A stretch of DNA of 64,000 nt from Novosphingobium sp. PC22D (GCF_002556635.1 NZ_MWMO01000015.1:1-64000); one strand, 5' to 3'; counted from the stretch's first letter, positions 37,698 to 47,196 are shown. Made by a program: numbers and translations. Notes: a model not told the origin generated them from the sequence alone.

Positions 37698-40600
37698 ATG
37701 CCCGAAGGTCCTCTCACGCCTGATCGCCGCCGCATCGCGGTCGATCCCGATATCATCGCCGCGCCGCCGCGCGCGCCTTTCGTCGAACTGGGCGTGGCGA
37801 GCTGCTTTTCGTTCCTGCGCGGGGCCTCGGACGCGGTCGACCTCGTCTCGACCGCGCGCGCGCTCGGCTACGACGCCCTGGGGATCGCCGACGTCAACTC
37901 GATGGCGGGCGTGGTGCGCGTCCATACGGAGGCGAAGACGCTCAAGCTGCGGCCGGTGATTGGCTGCCGAATCGAGACTGTCGAGGGGCTCGTCTTCCTC
38001 GCCTATCCCATCGACCGCGCGGCCTACGGACGCCTGTGCCGGCTGATCTCGGCGGGGCGGATGAGGACGCTGGCGGGCGAGTGGCAGGAAAAGGGGGTCT
38101 GCGAGATCTCGCTGGCGATGCTCGCCGGTCACGCCGAGGGCGTGCAGCTCGTGCTGGTGCCGCCGCGCGATCTGGAGGCGCGGTTCACGATTGGGATCGA
38201 GAGCAACGTGGTGCCCTTGTCCGTGAACCGTCATAGCGAACTTGATCCGGCCTCGCGCATCCCGACGACCGGCCCTCTCGCGGACCTGCTTCCTCATCTT
38301 GCGCGGGGCCTGCCCACGCTGGGCCATGTCGCCGCCTGCTATCTCCACACCGGCGACGACAGGGCGCGGATCGAGGCGCTCGACGCCATGGCGCGCGCCA
38401 GCGGCCTTGCGATCCTCGCAACCAACGACGTGCTCTACCACGCGGCCGAACGCCGGCCGCTGCAGGACGTGATGACCGCGATCCGGCACAAGACCACGGT
38501 GGCGTGCGCCGGGTTGCGGCTCGAGGCCAATGCCGAGCGGCATTTGAAGTCGCCGCAAGAGATGCTCCGCCTGTTCGAGCGCTGGCCGCATGCGATCGCG
38601 GCCGCGCGCGAGGTGGCCGACACCTGCCGGTTCAGTCTCGATGAACTGCAATACGAATATCCCGAGGAGATCTGCCCCGGCGGGCTCGATCCGCAAGCCC
38701 GGCTCGAAAAGCTCACCTGGGAAGGGGCGCGGCGCCGCTATCCCGAAGGCGTTCCCGAAAGCGTGCGCGCGACGCTGGCGCGCGAACTGGCACTGATCGG
38801 CAAGCTCAACCTCGCGCGATACTTTCTGACTATCAAGGATATCATTGATTTCGCTCGTAATCAGGACCCGCCGATCTTGTGCCAGGGGCGTGGCTCGGCG
38901 GCCAATTCGGCGGTCTGCTATTGTCTCGAGATCACGGCCGTCGATCCCGCCCGGCACGCGCTGCTGTTCGACCGCTTCATCTCCGAGGAGCGCAAGGAGC
39001 CGCCCGATATCGACGTCGATTTCGAGCACGAGCGGCGCGAGGAGGTGATCCAGTACATCTACAGCCGTTACGGCCGCCAGCGCGCGGGGCTCTGCGCGAC
39101 GGTGATCCACTACCGCCCGCGCATGGCGATCCGCGAGGTCGGCAAGGCGATGGGGCTGTCCGAAGATGTGACCAGCGCATTGGCGCGCACCGTCTGGGGC
39201 GGGTGGGGCCGCGAGATCGGCGAGAAGCACGTCGCCGAAACCGGCATGGATACGAGCGATCCACACCTCAAGCGTGTTATCAGGTTGACCGAGCAAATGA
39301 TCGGAATGCCCCGCCATCTCGGTCAGCACGTTGGCGGTTTTATCCTTACCCAGGGACCGCTGACCGAGACCGTGCCGATCGGCAACGGCGCCATGCCCGA
39401 GCGCAGCTTCATCGAGTGGGACAAGGACGATATCGATGCGCTCGGCATCCTCAAGGTCGACGTGCTTGCGCTCGGCATGCTGACCTGCATCAGAAAGTGC
39501 CTCGATCTTCTTGAAAACCATCATGAAAGACGCCTGACACTCGCCTCCGTTCCGCGTGAGGACCCGGAGGTCTACGCGATGCTGCGCAAGGGCGATTCGC
39601 TTGGCGTGTTCCAGGTTGAAAGCCGCGCGCAGATGAACATGCTGCCCCGGCTGCGCCCCCGCGAGTTCTACGACCTCGTCATCCAGGTGGCGATCGTGAG
39701 GCCCGGACCGATCCAGGGCGACATGGTCCACCCCTACCTCAAGCGCCGCCGCGGCGAGGAGCGGGTGGAGATCCCCGCCCCCGCCCCCGAACACGGCCCG
39801 CCCGACGAACTGTCGAGCATCCTCGAGCGCACGCTGGGCGTACCGATCTTCCAGGAACAGGCGATGAAGATCGCGCTCGACGCGGCGCGTTTCACTTCGA
39901 AGGAGGCCAACCGGTTGCGCAAGGCGATGGCGACCTTCCGCTCGCGCGGGATGGTCGACGAGTTGCAGGAGATGATGGTCGGCCGGATGATCGCCCGCGG
40001 CTACGATCCCGACTTCGCCGAGCGCTGCTTCAACCAGATCAAGGGCTTCGGCGAATACGGCTTTCCCGAAAGCCACGCGGCGAGCTTCGCGCACCTCGTC
40101 TACGTATCGAGCTGGCTCAAGTGCCACTTCCCCGCCGCTTTCGGCTGCGCGCTGCTCAATTCGCAGCCCATGGGTTTCTATGCTCCCGCGCAGATCGTGC
40201 GTGACGCGCGCGACCACGGCGTCACGGTACTGCCCGCCGACGTCAACGCGAGCGACTGGGACTGCACCCTGGAGCCCTTCGACAGGCTCGGGGTGAGCGG
40301 GGATGGCGCGAATGAGGCGCAAGCGCCTGATCCGCTCGGCCTGAGCTTGTCGAAGCCCAGGGCAGACCACACCATCGCCTTGCGCCTGGGCCTGCGCCAG
40401 ATCGACGGGTTTCCCGAGGCGGCCGCCGCGAAGCTGGTGAGCGCGCGCGAGGAGGGCGGACCTTTCACCGACGTCGCCCAGCTACGCGAGCGCGCCGGGC
40501 TCTCGCCCGCGCTGATCGAGCGGCTCGCTTCGGCCGACGCCTTCGGCTCGATCGCGCTCAGCCGACGGCAGGCCCTGTGGGATGCGCGCAGTCTGATCGC

Positions 40601-41327
40601 CGGGCCCGACCTGCCGCTCTTTGCCGCGGCGCGCCTGAAAGATCCCGGCGCGCGCGACGAGGGTGCCGAACGCGTCATGACCAGCTTGCCGCCCATGCCG
40701 CTCAGCGAGGAAGTCGTTGCCGACTACCAGACCCAACGGCTCTCGCTGAAGGCGCATCCGATGGCCTTTCTGCGCGCGAGCCTGGCCGAACGCGGCTTCG
40801 TGCGGGCCTGCGACTTGCGCGAGCGCAAGTTCCGCTCGATGGTGCAGGTCGCGGGCGTGGTGCTGATCCGCCAACGGCCGGGCTCGGCCAAGGGGGTGTG
40901 CTTCATAACGCTCGAGGACGAGACCGGCGTCGTCAATCTCGTCGTCTGGCCGCATCTCAAGGAGAAGCAGCGCAAGGTGGTGATGGGCGCGCGGTTGATG
41001 GAAGTGCGCGGGCGGGTCGAATACGACGACGAGGTGATCCACGTCATCGCCGCGCATATGACCGACGCGACGTACGAGTTGCATCGCTTGTCCGAAGACC
41101 TGCTGCCCGCGACGATCGCGCGTGCCGATCATGTCAACCACCCGCTCCCCGCCGGCAAGCCGAACCCGCGCGACAGCTTGCGCGAGGGGGCCGACGATCC
41201 CTTCGCGCCGGTCGAACCGTGGCAGCCGCCAGGCCCGGGAAACCGCGAATGCGGCTTCCACCAGGGCCATCCGCGCGACCTCAGGGTAATCCCGCGCATG
41301 CTGCCCAGATCGCGCGACTTCCACTGA
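37698..41327 (+). CDS. dnaE2: Error-prone DNA polymerase DnaE2
   Basis: 1209-residue C-family polymerase used for SOS translesion synthesis with ImuA/ImuB. The N-terminal PHP domain starts FVELGVASCFSFLRGASDAVDL. The palm acidic motif PPDIDVDFEHERREEV is near residue 435, the helix-hairpin-helix part holds ALRLGLRQIDGF, and an OB fold shows VQVAGVVLIRQRPGSAKGVCFITLEDE. Residues 861-886 come from an inserted palindromic repeat. Own SOS box upstream, separate from imuAB. Confidence 0.96.
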   Translation: MPEGPLTPDRRRIAVDPDIIAAPPRAPFVELGVASCFSFLRGASDAVDLVSTARALGYDALGIADVNSMAGVVRVHTEAKTLKLRPVIGCRIETVEGLVFLAYPIDRAAYGRLCRLISAGRMRTLAGEWQEKGVCEISLAMLAGHAEGVQLVLVPPRDLEARFTIGIESNVVPLSVNRHSELDPASRIPTTGPLADLLPHLARGLPTLGHVAACYLHTGDDRARIEALDAMARASGLAILATNDVLYHAAERRPLQDVMTAIRHKTTVACAGLRLEANAERHLKSPQEMLRLFERWPHAIAAAREVADTCRFSLDELQYEYPEEICPGGLDPQARLEKLTWEGARRRYPEGVPESVRATLARELALIGKLNLARYFLTIKDIIDFARNQDPPILCQGRGSAANSAVCYCLEITAVDPARHALLFDRFISEERKEPPDIDVDFEHERREEVIQYIYSRYGRQRAGLCATVIHYRPRMAIREVGKAMGLSEDVTSALARTVWGGWGREIGEKHVAETGMDTSDPHLKRVIRLTEQMIGMPRHLGQHVGGFILTQGPLTETVPIGNGAMPERSFIEWDKDDIDALGILKVDVLALGMLTCIRKCLDLLENHHERRLTLASVPREDPEVYAMLRKGDSLGVFQVESRAQMNMLPRLRPREFYDLVIQVAIVRPGPIQGDMVHPYLKRRRGEERVEIPAPAPEHGPPDELSSILERTLGVPIFQEQAMKIALDAARFTSKEANRLRKAMATFRSRGMVDELQEMMVGRMIARGYDPDFAERCFNQIKGFGEYGFPESHAASFAHLVYVSSWLKCHFPAAFGCALLNSQPMGFYAPAQIVRDARDHGVTVLPADVNASDWDCTLEPFDRLGVSGDGANEAQAPDPLGLSLSKPRADHTIALRLGLRQIDGFPEAAAAKLVSAREEGGPFTDVAQLRERAGLSPALIERLASADAFGSIALSRRQALWDARSLIAGPDLPLFAAARLKDPGARDEGAERVMTSLPPMPLSEEVVADYQTQRLSLKAHPMAFLRASLAERGFVRACDLRERKFRSMVQVAGVVLIRQRPGSAKGVCFITLEDETGVVNLVVWPHLKEKQRKVVMGARLMEVRGRVEYDDEVIHVIAAHMTDATYELHRLSEDLLPATIARADHVNHPLPAGKPNPRDSLREGADDPFAPVEPWQPPGPGNRECGFHQGHPRDLRVIPRMLPRSRDFH
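40278..40354. repeat. Palindromic repeat inserted in frame within dnaE2
   Basis: Two 23-base arms in inverted orientation, 40278-40300 (starts TTCGACAGGCTC, ends GAGCGG) and 40332-40354 (starts CCGCTC, ends GAGCTTGTCGAA), match at 19 of 23 positions. Between them lies an inner hairpin AGGCGC-AA-GCGCCT. The sequence type is like the dispersed REP-like repeats of sphingomonad genomes. It adds about 26 codons (including GLSLSKP) without breaking the frame. Confidence 0.82.
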
Positions 41328-41407
41328 GCGGAAAGACAATCGAAACCATTTCTTAAAGCCGCCGCGTTAAGCATGAATGCGAAGACCAACCCCAAAAGGT
41401 GAAATTC

Positions 41408-41605
41408 GTGCCACTGATCAAGGGACTCATCCCAGGATCGCTGCTGACATGGATCGTTGCGGGCGTGCTTGGCTCGAACGGGTCGCGCGGCGGATTCCTC
41501 GACATCGCCCGGGTGAACCTCGACGGACACACGATGTACTGGTCGTGGCCGCTGTTCCTCGCCGCCACGGGCCTCGCCGCGTCGCTCTACTGGATGACCG
41601 ACTGA
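41408..41605 (+). CDS. Small two-helix membrane protein
   Basis: 65 residues (GTG start at 41408, AAAAGG eight bases ahead). Two hydrophobic stretches, GLIPGSLLTWIVAGVLG and WPLFLAATGLAASLYWM, flank a polar loop. A GTG at 41399 would add three residues. Function unknown; such two-helix proteins are common in sphingomonads. Not obviously linked to dnaE2. Confidence 0.6.
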   Translation: MPLIKGLIPGSLLTWIVAGVLGSNGSRGGFLDIARVNLDGHTMYWSWPLFLAATGLAASLYWMTD

Positions 41606-41669
41606 AAGTCCGCCGCAATCCGCCCCATGCCGGACCTGCCATGCAACCGGCGCGGCTTCGGCGCGTTGC

Positions 41670-42416
41670 GTGGCGGTGGCAGGAAGCAGAAGCAGGGCGG
41701 CGCCGTCGGTCGACGGCTGGATATTCGCGGCCTTCGCCCTGGGCGCGCTGGCGCTTTTCGTCCGCGTCTGGCTCCACGATCATCCCGAGCACAATCCCTG
41801 GGCCCCGCTGAACATCGCTGATCCGGTGGGCTGGGCGACCCAGCGCAAGCTTGCCGCCTTGCGCGACGATCCGGCCGAATGCCGCGCCTTCCTCGATCGC
41901 GCCGCCATTGCCTATCGCAGCCTCGAGCCGATCGGCGAGGGGGCCTGCCGCCGCGCCGACCGGACGGTCCTCATCAACGACGCCGAAACCGGACTGGCGT
42001 TGCGTCCCGCCAACCCGCAGGCGACCTGCCCGGTCAACGCCGCGCTCGCCCTATGGATGCGTCACGCGGTCCAGCCCGCCGCGCAAGAGCGGCTGGGCGC
42101 GCGCGTCGTCGCGCTCGATCAGCTCGGCACCGCCAACTGCCGCCGGATCGGCGGCGGCGAGGAGGGGCAATGGAGCGAGCACGCGACCGGCAACGCCATC
42201 GACATCGGCGGCTTCTTCCTCGCCGACGGCCGCCGCATCGCCGTGCTCGGCGACTGGGACGACGATTCCGACGCGAGCGCCTTCCTGCACGACGTGCGCG
42301 ACGGCGCCTGCGAGACCTTCACCACCGTGCTCTCGCCCGACTACAATTCCGCCCACGCCGATCATCTCCATCTCGACCAGGCGGACAGGACCGGCGGGTG
42401 GTCGGCATGCCGCTAG
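41670..42416 (+). CDS. Extensin-like C-terminal domain protein (LAS-type peptidase fold)
   Basis: 248 residues, GTG start. One N-terminal helix (WIFAAFALGALALFVRVWL) anchors a periplasmic domain with six Cys, likely disulfides. The zinc-site pattern of LAS/M15 peptidases is visible: SEHATGNAIDIGGF (S-x-H-x6-D type) and HADHLHLD. The domain matches the bacterial extensin-like C-terminal family, some of which cut cell-wall peptides. A murein endopeptidase or carboxypeptidase role is inferred. Confidence 0.8.
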   Translation: MAVAGSRSRAAPSVDGWIFAAFALGALALFVRVWLHDHPEHNPWAPLNIADPVGWATQRKLAALRDDPAECRAFLDRAAIAYRSLEPIGEGACRRADRTVLINDAETGLALRPANPQATCPVNAALALWMRHAVQPAAQERLGARVVALDQLGTANCRRIGGGEEGQWSEHATGNAIDIGGFFLADGRRIAVLGDWDDDSDASAFLHDVRDGACETFTTVLSPDYNSAHADHLHLDQADRTGGWSACR

Positions 42417-42458
42417 CCGAGGCACGGCGGTAGCGACGAGGGCACGCAGCGCCCGGCG

Positions 42459-43226
42459 TCAGTGCGCGGTAAAGCCGCCGTCGACCGGCAAGGCCACGCC
42501 GACCACGAAGCTGGCAGCCGGGCTGCACAGCCAGAGCACCGCTGCCGCGACTTCCTCCGGCCGTCCGAGGCGGCCGATCGATTGCTGTTTCATGATCTCG
42601 GTCATCGCCTCGGCCTGGCCATCGAGCATGTCGCGCACCATCGGCGTGTCGATCGTGCCGGGGCAGACCGCGTTGATCCGCACGCCGCGCGGCGCATATT
42701 CGACCCCGGCGCTCCTCGTCATCCCGATGACGGCATGTTTGGTTCCGTGATAGGAGGCCCGCTCGGGCAGTCCGACGAGGCCGCCCAGCGACGAGCAGTT
42801 GACGATCGCGCCCGAGCCCTGGCGGCGCATCACCTGCAACTCGTGCTTCATGCATGCCCAGACTCCGCGCTGATTGACGGCGGTGACGCGTTCGAACGCG
42901 TCGAGCGGTTCGTCCGCGGCATCGGAGGGCGGCACCTGGATGCCGGCGTTGTTGAAGGCCATGTCGAGGCGACCGTATTCAGCAACGGTGCGCTCGACCA
43001 TGGCGGCGACCTGCGCTTCCTCGGCAACGTCGCAGGCGAGGCCGATCGCCTCGCCGCCTTCCTTGACGATCCTGCGCGCCTCGGACTTCGCCAGCTCTCC
43101 GTCGAGGTCGGCGAGCACGACCGATGCGCCGTTCTCGGCGAAGGCCCGCGCCGTGGCAAGGCCCATGCCCTTCGCCGCACCCGTCACCAGCGCGACTTGT
43201 CCCTTGAAATCATAGGTGGGATTCAT
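42459..43226 (-). CDS. Short-chain dehydrogenase/reductase
   Basis: 255-residue classical SDR with TGAAKGMG for cofactor binding, NNAGIQ, the catalytic Ser in NCSSLGG, and Tyr/Lys in ASYHGTKHA. An Asp after the second strand (VVLADLDG) favours NAD(H). Translation follows the aldo/keto reductase after a 3-base gap, so the two form one operon. Alcohol/ketone substrate unknown. Confidence 0.9.
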   Translation of the reverse strand: MNPTYDFKGQVALVTGAAKGMGLATARAFAENGASVVLADLDGELAKSEARRIVKEGGEAIGLACDVAEEAQVAAMVERTVAEYGRLDMAFNNAGIQVPPSDAADEPLDAFERVTAVNQRGVWACMKHELQVMRRQGSGAIVNCSSLGGLVGLPERASYHGTKHAVIGMTRSAGVEYAPRGVRINAVCPGTIDTPMVRDMLDGQAEAMTEIMKQQSIGRLGRPEEVAAAVLWLCSPAASFVVGVALPVDGGFTAH

Positions 43227-43229
43227 GGC

Positions 43230-44120
43230 TCAGGCCCCCGCTGCTTCGGTGTCGGTCTGGCGCGACTTGGCGAAGACGGGAAAAACGCTCGCTTCGCCGT
43301 AGTCGGTTCCGCCGCGAAACCCCTTCAGGAGGTCCATGTCGGCCTCGGAAATAGTGAAATCGAGCGCGATGTTGCTGCGCATGTGAGCGGGATTGGCCGT
43401 CTTGGGCAGGGGCAGCAATCCGAGCTGGAGGCAGTAGCGGATGCTGAGCTGCGCGATTCCTACTCCGTACTTTCCGGCGATTGCGGCAAGGTCCGGGTTG
43501 TTCAGCACCGCACCGTGGCCGACAGGGGAATAGGCTTCGACCAGCACGCCCTTGCCGCGGCAATAGTCGATCAGGTCGAAGGGCGTATTGCCGATATGCG
43601 CGAGGATCTGGTTGACCATCGGCGCGATGGCGCCGTTCTCGATGAGGTTTTCGAGATCGGCCCGCTCGAAGTTCGAAACGCCGATCGCCCGGATCTTGCC
43701 TGCCTTCGAGGCGTCTTCCATCGCCTGCCAGGCCTCGAGGTTGCCCTCGTGGAAGTGCCGGCCCGCGCGGAACTCCGCCCAGGGCTGGGGGCTGTGGATC
43801 AGCATCAGGTCGACGTGGTCGAGGCCCATCTGCCTCAGCGATTCGTCGATGGCCTCGGCCGCGCTCTTGTAGTCCTTGTGCTCGGCGGCGAGCTTGGTCG
43901 TCACGAATACGGCGTCGCGCGCGAGGCCGCTCGTCCGCACGCCTTCGCCGACGCCGCGCTCGTTCGCATAGGCCTGCGCCGTATCGACATGGCGATAGCC
44001 GATCGCGAGCGCATCGCGCACGACCTGGGCGACTGCATCGTCGGGGATCATCCAGGTGCCGAGGCCGACTTGCGGGATCTCGATGCCGTTGGACAGGGTG
44101 AAATGGTTATCGGCCAGCAT
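43230..44120 (-). CDS. Aldo/keto reductase
   Basis: 296-residue NADPH-dependent reductase with the full tetrad: Asp and Tyr in HVDTAQAYANE, Lys in VTTKLAAEH and His in LMLIHSPQP. The cofactor end shows LPKTANPAHMRSNIALDF. It resembles 2,5-diketo-gluconate reductase-type enzymes. First gene of a pair with the SDR, suggesting detoxification or sequential carbonyl reduction. Confidence 0.92.
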   Translation of the reverse strand: MLADNHFTLSNGIEIPQVGLGTWMIPDDAVAQVVRDALAIGYRHVDTAQAYANERGVGEGVRTSGLARDAVFVTTKLAAEHKDYKSAAEAIDESLRQMGLDHVDLMLIHSPQPWAEFRAGRHFHEGNLEAWQAMEDASKAGKIRAIGVSNFERADLENLIENGAIAPMVNQILAHIGNTPFDLIDYCRGKGVLVEAYSPVGHGAVLNNPDLAAIAGKYGVGIAQLSIRYCLQLGLLPLPKTANPAHMRSNIALDFTISEADMDLLKGFRGGTDYGEASVFPVFAKSRQTDTEAAGA

Positions 44121-44460
44121 GGTGTTGTCCTTCCAGAATAGCGTTGCCGCTCCGGGCCGTCGTTGCCGGGCATCGGGGCGATGTCTGGTCGGCGGCGCCC
44201 TTTTCCGGTCTGGTGCGGCGCCAACCGAACCATCAGTGGTCCGGATTTAGGCGTTCTGCCGGGCCGGGATTAGATCGTTCGCGCGCAATGGTTCGATGAA
44301 GCCCGTTCAACAATCGGACACAGCGCGGCCAGCGCTTCGACGTCGCGCACACGCGCAAACGCCATTGCCGCCAAGCTGTGCGTCAAAGCTGGCGAATATG
44401 CTGGGTTGGGGAGCGAGCCGGGTCCGGCCACATCGACCGAACCGCGCTCTGCAAAGCACC
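44121..44460. other. Gene-free stretch upstream of the aldo/keto reductase
   Basis: About 340 bases between the reductase start and the first tRNA-Glu. It holds no convincing coding frame. A small dyad ACCA-TCAG-TGGT (near 44230) could be an operator of the reductase-SDR operon. The rest shows nothing distinctive, apart from presumed tRNA termination and promoter signals. Confidence 0.4.
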
Positions 44461-44535
44461 TGGTGACCCCTACGGGAATCGAACCCGTGTTTCAGCCGTG
44501 AGAGGGCCGCGTCCTGACCGCTAGACGAAGGGGCC
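44461..44535 (-). tRNA. tRNA-Glu (anticodon CTC)
   Basis: 75 bases read on the minus strand. The acceptor GGCCCCT pairs with AGGGGTC, then A and an encoded CCA. The anticodon loop CTCTCAC gives CTC; the T loop is TTCGATT. Confidence 0.96.
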
Positions 44536-44567
44536 TTGTCACTCAGGTGCCTTGCGCCGAGCCGGGT

Positions 44568-44642
44568 TGGTGACCCCTACGGGAATCGAACCCGTGTTTC
44601 AGCCGTGAAAGGGCCGCGTCCTAACCGCTAGACGAAGGGGCC
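44568..44642 (-). tRNA. tRNA-Glu (anticodon TTC)
   Basis: 75 bases on the minus strand, nearly identical to the neighbour 32 bases away; changes include the anticodon loop (CTTTCAC, anticodon TTC) and a D-arm base. Encoded CCA. This is the major Glu tRNA, which also feeds haem synthesis in C5-pathway organisms (alphaproteobacteria mostly use ALA synthase instead). Confidence 0.96.
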
Positions 44643-44733
44643 ATACCGGGCTGCAGCGAAAGCAGGCCGCGCCTTTAGGCAAGCGCGACTTGGGGGTCAA
44701 GTCCTGCACCGCAATATTTGCGCGGCGCGCGCG

Positions 44734-46521
44734 TCAATCGGCCCAGGCGGCGTCGTCGAGAAGCAGTTCGGCTTGCGGGCGCGGGCCCCAGTCGTCGATC
44801 TTGGCGCGGCCGGCCAGCCAGAGGCGCCGATCCGGGCCGGCATGGAGCAGCGCCTGACCCAGCTCGGTCTCGGCCGAGCGGAAGGCGATCGCCTTGATGC
44901 GTCCCGAATCCGCCCCGGATGTGATCAGCCGGACATGGCCCGAACCCACCACGTCGGCCTTGATGATCCGCACCGGCCCAACCGCGACGCGCGGACCGGG
45001 CCAGCCCATGCCGAAAGGCCCGGCGCCCTCCAGCGTTTCGACCAGCGCGGGGGTGAGCCCGGCGGGCGCCAGCGCGAGGTCGAGCGCGACGCTGCGGCTG
45101 ACCGACGCCGCCGCGACATCGGCCGCGAGACGCTCGTCGAGCCAGTCGGCGAAGTGTTCGAGGCGGTCGTGCGCGACGGTGAGGCCCGCGGCCATCGCGT
45201 GCCCGCCACCCGCGACGAGCAGCCCTGCTTCGCGCGCGCCGATGATCGCGGCGCCGAGATCGACGCCGGGGATCGAGCGGCCCGATCCCTTGCCGTGGGC
45301 GCCGTCCTCGTCGCCGAGCGCGATGACGATCGCCGGCTTTCCGGTCTTTTCCTTGATGCGGCCGGCGACGATGCCGATCACGCCTGGATGCCAGCCGCGC
45401 CCGGCCAGTACCGGCACCGCGCGGTTGTGCTGCGCCGCGAGCTGGTCCTCCGCCGCCTCCTGCACCGCCATCTCGATCGCGCGGCGCTCTTCGTTGAGCC
45501 GCGAGAGCGTTTCCGCGATCGCCCGGGCTTCGTCGGGATCGTGGGTCGTGAGCAGGCGCACGCCCAGCGAGGCCTCGCCGACGCGGCCGCCGGCGTTGAT
45601 CCGCGGGCCGAGCGCGAAGCCGAGATCGCTGCAGGTCGGCGCGCGGCTGAGCCGGCTCGCGTCGATCAGCGCGGCCATGCCGACATTGTCGCGCCGCCCC
45701 ATGATCTTGAGCCCCTGCGCGACGAAGGCGCGGTTGAGCCCGTGCAGCGCGGCGACGTCGGCCACCGTGCCGAGCGCGACGAGATCGAGCAGCGAGAACA
45801 GGTCCGGCTCGACGCGGCTGTCGAAGAAGCCGCGGGCGCGCAGCGTGCGCACGGTCGCGATCGCCAGCAGGAAGGCGACGCCGACCGCCGCGAGATGGCC
45901 GTGCGCGGCGCCGATCGCGGCCTCGTCGAGCCGATTGGGATTGACCAGCGCGGTCGCGCGGGGCAGCTCGCTCGCGCACTTGTGATGGTCGACGACGATT
46001 ACGTCGACGCCTTCGTCGTGCGCCATGGCGAGTGCCTCGTGCGCCATAGCGCCGCAATCGACGGTGACGATAAGGCTCGAGCCCTCGCGCGCCAGCCGCA
46101 CCAGCGCCTCGCCCGAGGGGCCGTAGCCTTCGAGCAGGCGGTCCGGGATGTAGTGGCGCGCCTCCAGGCCCAGCATGCGCAACAGGCGGATCAGCAGCGC
46201 GGCGCTGGTCGCTCCGTCGACGTCGTAGTCGCCGTAGATGGTGACCGTTTCGCCGGCGATGACGGCCTGCGCCAGCCGGTCGGCGGCCAGGTCCATGTCG
46301 CGCAGTTCGGAAGGATCGGGCAGGAAGGCGCGCAGCGAGGGCGTGCGCTGGCGTTCGAGATCCTCGCGCTCGACGCCGCGCGCCAGCAGGAGCTGCGCGA
46401 CGATGTCATCCTCGAGGCCGATCGGACCGGAGCCGAAGTCCATGTTGCCGCCGCGCCAGCGCCAGGTCCGTCCCGTGATCGATGTGCGGGTGGTGGAGAT
46501 CGGTGCGGTATGCGTCGCCAT
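44734..46521 (-). CDS. recJ: Single-stranded-DNA-specific exonuclease RecJ
   Basis: 595 residues. 5'-3' exonuclease for recombination and mismatch repair. The DHH-domain motifs are present: YGDYDVDGATSAALL, VTVDCGA, VVDHHK and NPNR. The DHHA1 end follows (GRSIPGVDLG, LVAGGGHAMAAGLTV), and an OB-fold tail comes last. The start at 46521 gives MATHTAPIS; a longer upstream frame is not family-like. Confidence 0.96.
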   Translation of the reverse strand: MATHTAPISTTRTSITGRTWRWRGGNMDFGSGPIGLEDDIVAQLLLARGVEREDLERQRTPSLRAFLPDPSELRDMDLAADRLAQAVIAGETVTIYGDYDVDGATSAALLIRLLRMLGLEARHYIPDRLLEGYGPSGEALVRLAREGSSLIVTVDCGAMAHEALAMAHDEGVDVIVVDHHKCASELPRATALVNPNRLDEAAIGAAHGHLAAVGVAFLLAIATVRTLRARGFFDSRVEPDLFSLLDLVALGTVADVAALHGLNRAFVAQGLKIMGRRDNVGMAALIDASRLSRAPTCSDLGFALGPRINAGGRVGEASLGVRLLTTHDPDEARAIAETLSRLNEERRAIEMAVQEAAEDQLAAQHNRAVPVLAGRGWHPGVIGIVAGRIKEKTGKPAIVIALGDEDGAHGKGSGRSIPGVDLGAAIIGAREAGLLVAGGGHAMAAGLTVAHDRLEHFADWLDERLAADVAAASVSRSVALDLALAPAGLTPALVETLEGAGPFGMGWPGPRVAVGPVRIIKADVVGSGHVRLITSGADSGRIKAIAFRSAETELGQALLHAGPDRRLWLAGRAKIDDWGPRPQAELLLDDAAWAD

Positions 46522-46670
46522 GTCCACGACAGCTATACGATTGCGGCGCACCGGCAAAGAGTCGCCATGGCGGCTACCACCGGCTATTTCGGCGACGCGG
46601 AGTCGCGCGGGCGCTCTCGATGAGGCCATGGCGCGCTCGCCCTCCGGCTCCTGAGCTGGAGACGCCAAGG

Positions 46671-47168
46671 ATGAAGGGGAGCACGGGCGAAATCTTGCTG
46701 GCGATCATCTGGCATAGCAGGACCGGAGCGGCGCAGGCCCTGGCGCGGGCCGCCGCCGAAGGCGCGGGCGATTCGGGCCGGCTGCTCTGCGCGGCGCAGG
46801 CCGGACCGGACGACCTGCTCGCTGCCGACGGATACCTGTTCGTCTGCCCCGAGAATCTCGCCGCGATGACGGGCGTGATGAAGGAGATGTTCGATCGCTG
46901 CTACTATCCGCTGCTCGGGCGCGTCGAGGGCCGGCCCTATGCCACCGCGATCGCCGCCGGTTCGGACGGGCGCGGCGCACAGGCACAGATCGATCGGATC
47001 GTGACGGGCTGGCGCCTGCGGCGAATCGCCGATCCGATCATCGTCAATCTCGATGCGCAGTCTCCCGAAGCGATCCTTGCGCCCAAGACCGTCCCGACTG
47101 GCGACCTCGAGACTTGCCGTGAAATGGGAGCGGCGTTCGCCGAGGGGCTTTCGCTGGGCATTTTTTGA
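46671..47168 (+). CDS. Flavodoxin-like / NAD(P)H-dependent FMN reductase family protein
   Basis: 165 residues of the flavodoxin fold. WHSRTGAAQALARAAAEGA forms the phosphate-binding loop, and GYLFVCPENLAAMTGVMKEMFDR matches the second flavin-contact loop of WrbA/FMN reductase-like proteins. Electron donor and acceptor unknown. The start at 46671 (AAGG before ATG) is preferred. Starts 149 bases from recJ, divergently. Confidence 0.82.
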   Translation: MKGSTGEILLAIIWHSRTGAAQALARAAAEGAGDSGRLLCAAQAGPDDLLAADGYLFVCPENLAAMTGVMKEMFDRCYYPLLGRVEGRPYATAIAAGSDGRGAQAQIDRIVTGWRLRRIADPIIVNLDAQSPEAILAPKTVPTGDLETCREMGAAFAEGLSLGIF

Positions 47169-47196
47169 TTGAATTTCCACGAGACTCGTAGACTTG

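Noticed and set aside
36633..40370. Very long minus-strand open frame across dnaE2, continuing the hydrolase frame
   Set aside because: It is the antisense of a strongly conserved polymerase gene. The hydrolase proper starts at 37526 with a good ribosome site, and the extension has no family features; high GC keeps antisense frames open.
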